A stretch of 64,000 nt of DNA from Saururus chinensis (taxonomy: Eukaryota > Streptophyta > Magnoliopsida > Piperales > Saururaceae): NCBI GenBank assembly GCA_035235625.1, contig CP141149.1, positions 27,459,753-27,523,752 on the forward strand, written 5' to 3'. The position numbers were made by a program, and so were the translations under genes. A model generated the notes under the pieces. It worked only from the letters and a program-made list of their open reading frames with translations. It made no database searches and was not told the DNA's origin. Shown here piece after piece: positions 59,071 through 64,000 of this stretch; the first letter of the stretch is position 1, and each line of letters opens with the position of its first letter.

Positions 59071-59835
59071 AATAAAACATTCGGAGTTAGATAGAAATAT
59101 CATAAATCATCATAGTTAAACAGAAGCTGATAAATCAACAGAATCAAACATCTCTTTCTTTCACAAAGCAAAGCATTGCATATCAGAATATATCAAATCA
59201 TATCAAATCAGAGTAGAGCAAATCAAACATATAGGATCATAGTAGAGCATATCGAAATAGAGCAAAGCATATCTTATTCGGCCTCTTAAGTTAATTACTT
59301 AAGGAACTTATACATTTATTTATATATGCATAAAATTAGAAGGTTAGAAATGCTTACTCCCTAGAGATTTCTGGAAGCGACAATGTTCAAAGTTTCTCCT
59401 TCCTTTAGGGTGTCCTCCCCTTCAGGTCCAAAGATGGTGGGTGGAGCCTCCTTTTGCTCTAGAATGTTTCTCTTTTTCCTACCCGAATGAGGTGGACAGA
59501 ACCCCCCTTACCCAGGATGTCTAATTCTTTACATGCTCGAAGGCAGTAGACAAAATCTCTCCTTATCCAGGATGCTTTTCTCTTTATGGCCCGACAATAG
59601 AGGACAAGGCCTTCTCTTTCCTCAAGCCATTTTCATAAGACACTCTTCCCGATGTCATAACTTTCACTTCCGACCTTCGTTTCTTGCATTTTTTGACTCA
59701 TTACGCTCGTTTCTTCAAGCTCTATCCAATATAATAGTTTCATACTTCCATTTTAACTAATCTCCCTCCAAAAATTAATAATTATTCTAAACCCCTTACA
59801 TTTGACAAAATCAGAAAATGGGGTATCACAAGAAG

Positions 59836-62800
59836 GGCAAAAATCATCATCTAATAAGAGGTGTTTTGTTCATCACCTTCAAACTCGCGTGGATAATTAG
59901 GTAGAGGTTTTTATCCCTTTTTAAAACATAAATGCTTACATAGTCTTTCTTATGAAGTGAATTCATATGGCTCTAGTTAAGTATTTGAGTATTTTTTATG
60001 ATTGCCTCATATATTTGTTTTATTGAATGATTATCTCCTGAATTTTAAATTATTCTCTCTGATACATCTAATGTAGAGAAAATCTAGTTTTGCTATTGTT
60101 TTAAATATTTATGAATACAATAGAATTGAAAGGCAGTTTTAGAAAATTATTGCCCTGTCAAAATAATTTTTAAAAATACATACAATCATGTTGATCGAGT
60201 AATTGGGATGAGATAGAGAAGCGGTTACTGCCTCGTTGGAATGAGCGACCAACCCTATCTTTATAGTCATTATCAATAATGCGGTCAGGACTTGTAGAAG
60301 CGAGGATAAGGTTTTTGAAAGGTTGAATTTTGGAGCATAATATTTGAAAAAGAAAATTCTCATTTTGAGTTGGGGAATTCAAGATTGATTTGGTTGTCTA
60401 GAGCTTTAACTTGGTAGGCATACCAATAGAGCTTTGTGAATAGAAAGTTCACAGCGATAATCTGATTGGAAATCAGATACATGGTACATACATTAGCCTG
60501 ATTAGACCCTAACGAAGGGCATAAACCTTTAAAAAGGTTACACGCACTAGGGTAGAGAGTATCATGGGAAGACTCTATGTTCTCATGATCCCGGAGCCCC
60601 ATGAGCACGAGTGACTCTTCCCTCCACAAGCACAAGGTAATTTGTTGATGATCTGTAGAGGAGTAAGAGGCAGTTTCTTTATACCCTTAGCATACTCCTT
60701 AGGATGGAGTAGGTGTCTGAGACACTAATAGTAAGCCATGAGAGCTTGCAAACCTAGTAGCATCTACAATGTATAGGGATAAGCTCTAGGGTAGTTTTGG
60801 GTGAGAGGCACACCCCAGTTTTAAAAATTATTATCCATTTATCTGATTGTGTGATTTTAAAATTGACATATGTTATATTTATGTCTAACAGTATAAATTC
60901 TCCTATTAGGTATTTCAAAATATTCACCCTATCCCCAAACCTTGCAGCAGTGAGGAATGGTTTTTAGGTAGAAGGATCTCTTGGGGAGAAACTTTTTGGG
61001 AGCTTCAAGAAGCGACTAAGGATCTACAACTATACCAATATGTCTTAAGTACTTTTCTTACTTTTCTTTGGCTCCAAAAGACTTGTTTTTTTTTTTCTTG
61101 TGTGTTTGTATACATACAATATATTTCCTGGGAAATGAACTTTATTTTATTATGCTTATGAAAAAATTCCTCCATGTTATGGCCCGGGCAAGCTCTGATT
61201 TTAATTTTAAGTTTCTATGTATTTAAAAACCCCGGATGGTGACACCTCTTGCCCATACAGGTAGCTCCCAACTAGACACCAAGTTCTTCCCGGCCATGAG
61301 TGAGATTGATCCATTCTATCTAACATAAAAAAAATTCTTGCATTTTTATTGGCAATACGGGCATGGTAAACCCCAATTTTTCCAAAGTCTTCCTTTGGCC
61401 TTAAAATACTACTATAACTCTCCTAAAACACTTGGAACACTTTAATTGGAGGTTTAGAAGCCTCTAAGGAACACTACCTTTGATCCCGTTAACCCCAAGA
61501 TATTGCAGGGATTTCTCTATGTGTTGTGCAACATTGCACGTACTTGTTGCCTACATTGCATCCATCTCCTACACACATTGCAGTCAACTGACACACATGT
61601 CATGCGTAAATACCACATATGTTGTGTGCCTCTGTTGCACACTTTGCATACCTCTGTCGCATATGTTATGTGCCTTTGCCACACATGCCACAAAGACTAC
61701 TCTAAGATTTCAAACCCATAAGGTGCTTAGTATCGAAAGAACATTTGATGCTTGATCAATACTATGATGCCTTGGAATCGCCTTCAGCAAGTTGGCCCCC
61801 AAATCATATATAGCTTGATGTGGAGTTAACTGTAGCCCAAAAAGTAGGGTATCAAAAGGTGTAACTCCTATTTAAGTTGCACCATGTCTAGTGAGAGATG
61901 ATGAGTTAGAGACATGGAAATCGATCAATATGTACCTATATCAATTGCTAATAGGACAATACAAAGGGTGGGACATTGTCCACCCTTTTATAAATACAAT
62001 ATAGTTGATATATATCGATACATCTTGCTTCTTTGTGTGTGTGTGTGTATTGCCCATCGTGAGACTCGAACCCAATACTATGGATTTACTTAAATGCTCT
62101 TTTAATAAATTTCACTAAACAACTTTTGACATAATACTTAGCATTTTTCATTGAACCAATACTCTATTGAAGAGTAGGTTGGCCTTTTTCCTATAGCCTA
62201 CTACTTTCAAATGAGTCTCGTTTATCTGTGTTCATACGCATGCACTAAATGCTTTCGAAATGTGCAATTTCTATTATGTGGCCTATGTTTCTCAGTGACC
62301 ATGACAATTTTGATTCACCCACCTACCTCATGGTACATGTGTGCCATCACATCTCGATTTGATGGTGCATGATGCGTTGGGTGCACGCCGATGTTTGTGT
62401 GACCTGACATATTATAGTTTCTTTTTAAATATTAACAATACTTGCTTAGCCATTGATTTATGAGACAACTACTCTAATACAATGTGCATCACTTAAGTAA
62501 ATTTTTTTATAATATAACTTTTTAAAAGGATCAAGATATTTATTATGTTTTGTGTTCTAAGTAAATTTACATTAAACATACTCTAATGTTTGTGTATACT
62601 ACTAGAAACATTTTTTTCTTCTCATACTAAAATGGATTGTCTTTCTAGTTTTGACCTAACAATTCTTTTTATATTATGGAAAATCTTTTAAATAGCCACA
62701 AAAGAGTTAATTATCGATTCTTAATTTGATAATATGTTCACTTCCAACCTTTTCTAATTATATTTTTTACATAATTGATAATGATATTTTGTAAGTTTCC

Positions 62801-62849
62801 TTAAGTTTTAATATATGTTAGAGGCTTCACACTTGTCTTCCTGCGTACC
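59836..62849. other. Intergenic DNA, no recognised gene
   Basis: AT-rich sequence between the B element and the third C copy. Two overlapping minus-strand frames (60635-60360 and 60363-60139, sharing an ATGA stop/start) show no motif I know. There is a short (GT)n run at 62034-62049, then a tRNA-arm-like GGTTCGAGTCTC on the minus strand near 62065 without a clear SINE body. Confidence 0.4.
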
Positions 62850-64000
62850 TATAACATCCTTAATTTTTCTGTAATTTTTAGCAACATTTTTGTTATTTTT
62901 TTGCTCATTTTCAATGGATTTGACGCTACGATGTATTTTATTTTTGATATTTTACGCCAGTATTCATACCCATAGTCGAATGAGTGACTTTGCCATAGGT
63001 CATGGGCCTCAACATGCAACAGAATTGACTACCACACACTCCACCTCTCCCCTATCCTTTAGCACATACCCATGTCATTGCCTCTATTGTTGGCAATCAT
63101 TGATGCAAAATTGCCAATATTAAGTGCTACTTGTCGACTATTTCGGTGTCTTGTTGCCGATCGAGCAAGTCTCAGCCATCGGTCGACCTTCAGTCAACCA
63201 ACCCTATTTTTGGTCGAAAGTACTCTTTTTGGCACGACCTTGCTCCTGGCCACTCTTGTTCACCTCTGTAGATTGCAGATTGTGCCACATAGATTTCTGT
63301 CACCCTATCTTATCATGATTACTTCTGGCATTTTGGGACAATAGCTCTCTCTTGACTAGGTGACGCCTTTGAGTGCCGAAGGCCACCACCATTGTGTGCT
63401 CGCCATTGAACTCCCTGGATTACAAGGTATGGGACTTTGAACTCGTAATTTTATGATAGCATACTTTAAATGTTTAGTAGTGTGCTAGGAATATACGATT
63501 CAGTACTTTCGATGTTTGATGATGCTTCAATTGCATGTTAAGAGAGAAATATACTGAAATATAGTATGCTAAATCGTACATATAGCATGCATGTAAGCCC
63601 AAAGTATATGTTATATATGTGGAATATGTGTGTATGCTAGTGATGACTAGCGAGTATGTTAGTATGCTATGTGTTGAATTATGAGTATGTGATACGCTAG
63701 TATGATGAAGTATGTGTATGGATACAGATCTGTGATGGACATATGGATGTATGATGGGTATGCGCATGTGTGAATGATATGTGAATGTGTGTGGGGCAGT
63801 TATATGTGTGATGGATGGTGAGTAGTGGTAGAGGGTTTTACATGAATTTTGATATGGATTTGTAACTGTATGTGAGATAATAGGTGTATGAACTAACCAG
63901 TGAAGATTGGTTTGGTGAGGATTGAATTGGGTGGAGTATTGGAGCAATGATCAAAAGGCTTGGGGGGTTAGGGAGTAAGTGAACACAAGGTTTGGAGCCG
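62850..64000 (+). mobile_element. Third family C copy (C3), cut by window end
   Basis: It begins TATAACATCC at 62850, a degraded TGTAACRTCC. It follows C+ through TTGACGCTACG (about 62920), the ATGGGCCT block (63002), the GTGTGCTCGCC and GGGACTTTGAACTCGTAAT block (about 63394-63450) and the GCTAGYGATGACTAGCGA block (about 63640). The GC-rich block of the other copies is mostly missing. The element continues past the window. Confidence 0.7.

Larger units (their letters stand above)
40379..59830 (-). mobile_element. Complete non-coding LTR retrotransposon, family B
   Basis: Minus-strand element: 5' LTR 50130-59830, primer-binding site 50116-50127, internal region 48760-50129, polypurine tract 48760-48772 and 3' LTR 40379-48759. 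Perfect 5-bp target duplication AGAAG lies at 40374-40378 and 59831-59835. The element's own length is only a few kb; later insertions in both LTRs stretch it to 19.4 kb. The 1.37 kb internal region holds no gag, protease, RT, RNase H or integrase motif. The element is non-autonomous and must have been mobilised by another element's enzymes. The two LTRs are clearly diverged, so the insertion is old. Confidence 0.88.
50130..59830 (-). mobile_element. 5' LTR of the family B element (B2), split
   Basis: On the + strand it begins TGTAATGACCTGAGC (50130) and ends GGGTATCACA (59830). Its sequence covers 50130-50468 and 59071-59830. The middle is the A-2 insertion. The join TATAATCCGATAA | AACATT matches the unbroken B3 copy near 40670, which proves the two pieces were once adjacent. 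Confidence 0.85.

Noticed and set aside
62034-62100. tRNA-like GGTTCGAGTCTC on the minus strand
   Set aside because: There is only a box-B-like word, with no matching acceptor stem, no box A at the right distance and no poly(A) tail. It is not a tRNA and not a clear SINE.

Overview
The window is nuclear DNA from a flowering plant. It holds two intact, intron-rich protein genes on the + strand (18132-37311), flanked on both sides by large stacks of nested LTR retrotransposons. The plant assignment rests on three things. The first gene follows the plant mitochondrial RNA pseudouridine synthase family through its whole C-terminus. The second gene is the very long plant form of the Sen1-type RNA/DNA helicase. 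The repeats are of the plant LTR, LINE and SINE kinds. I cannot name the species.

Left part (1-18131): no genes. There is AT-rich sequence with a 1.1 kb minisatellite built on a 16-base palindrome (1128-2211). From about 3520 to 15255 lies an old solo LTR of family 'B', split by a family 'C' element (4598-14447). That C element is split again by an inverted second C copy (9226-14061, with perfect 5-bp target duplication GGTTT) and by a 1.4 kb family 'E' element (5505-6915). The two C copies form a giant inverted repeat with arms of more than 4 kb.

Gene part (18132-37311): a 9-exon RNA pseudouridine synthase gene (477 aa) is followed, after only 577 bp and in the same direction, by a 22-exon Sen1-type helicase gene (2362 aa). 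I assembled the exons by reading frame and phase. Each coding sequence closes without a stop or frame break. Three of the 29 introns start with GC instead of GT. Helicase introns carry a SINE with an 11-bp target duplication, a LINE reverse-transcriptase remnant and a duplicated block.

Right part (37312-64000): two minus-strand LINE 3' ends sit in one target site. They are followed by a complete but non-coding minus-strand LTR retrotransposon of family B (40379-59830). It has matching AGAAG target duplications, a primer-binding site, a polypurine tract, and a 1.37 kb internal region without gag or pol. Its LTRs were later invaded several times. An intact solo LTR of family 'A' (44363-48280, duplication GGCAT) sits in one LTR. 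The other holds a four-deep stack: B > minus-strand A LTR > truncated + strand Ty3/gypsy element with an A LTR > E element. A third C copy begins at 62850 and runs off the window.

I found no new defence, CRISPR or biosynthetic system. The most unusual items are the coding-free B retrotransposon, the head-to-head C inverted repeat, the palindromic minisatellite, and the cluster of GC-AG introns. The family letters A, B, C and E are mine and carry no database meaning.
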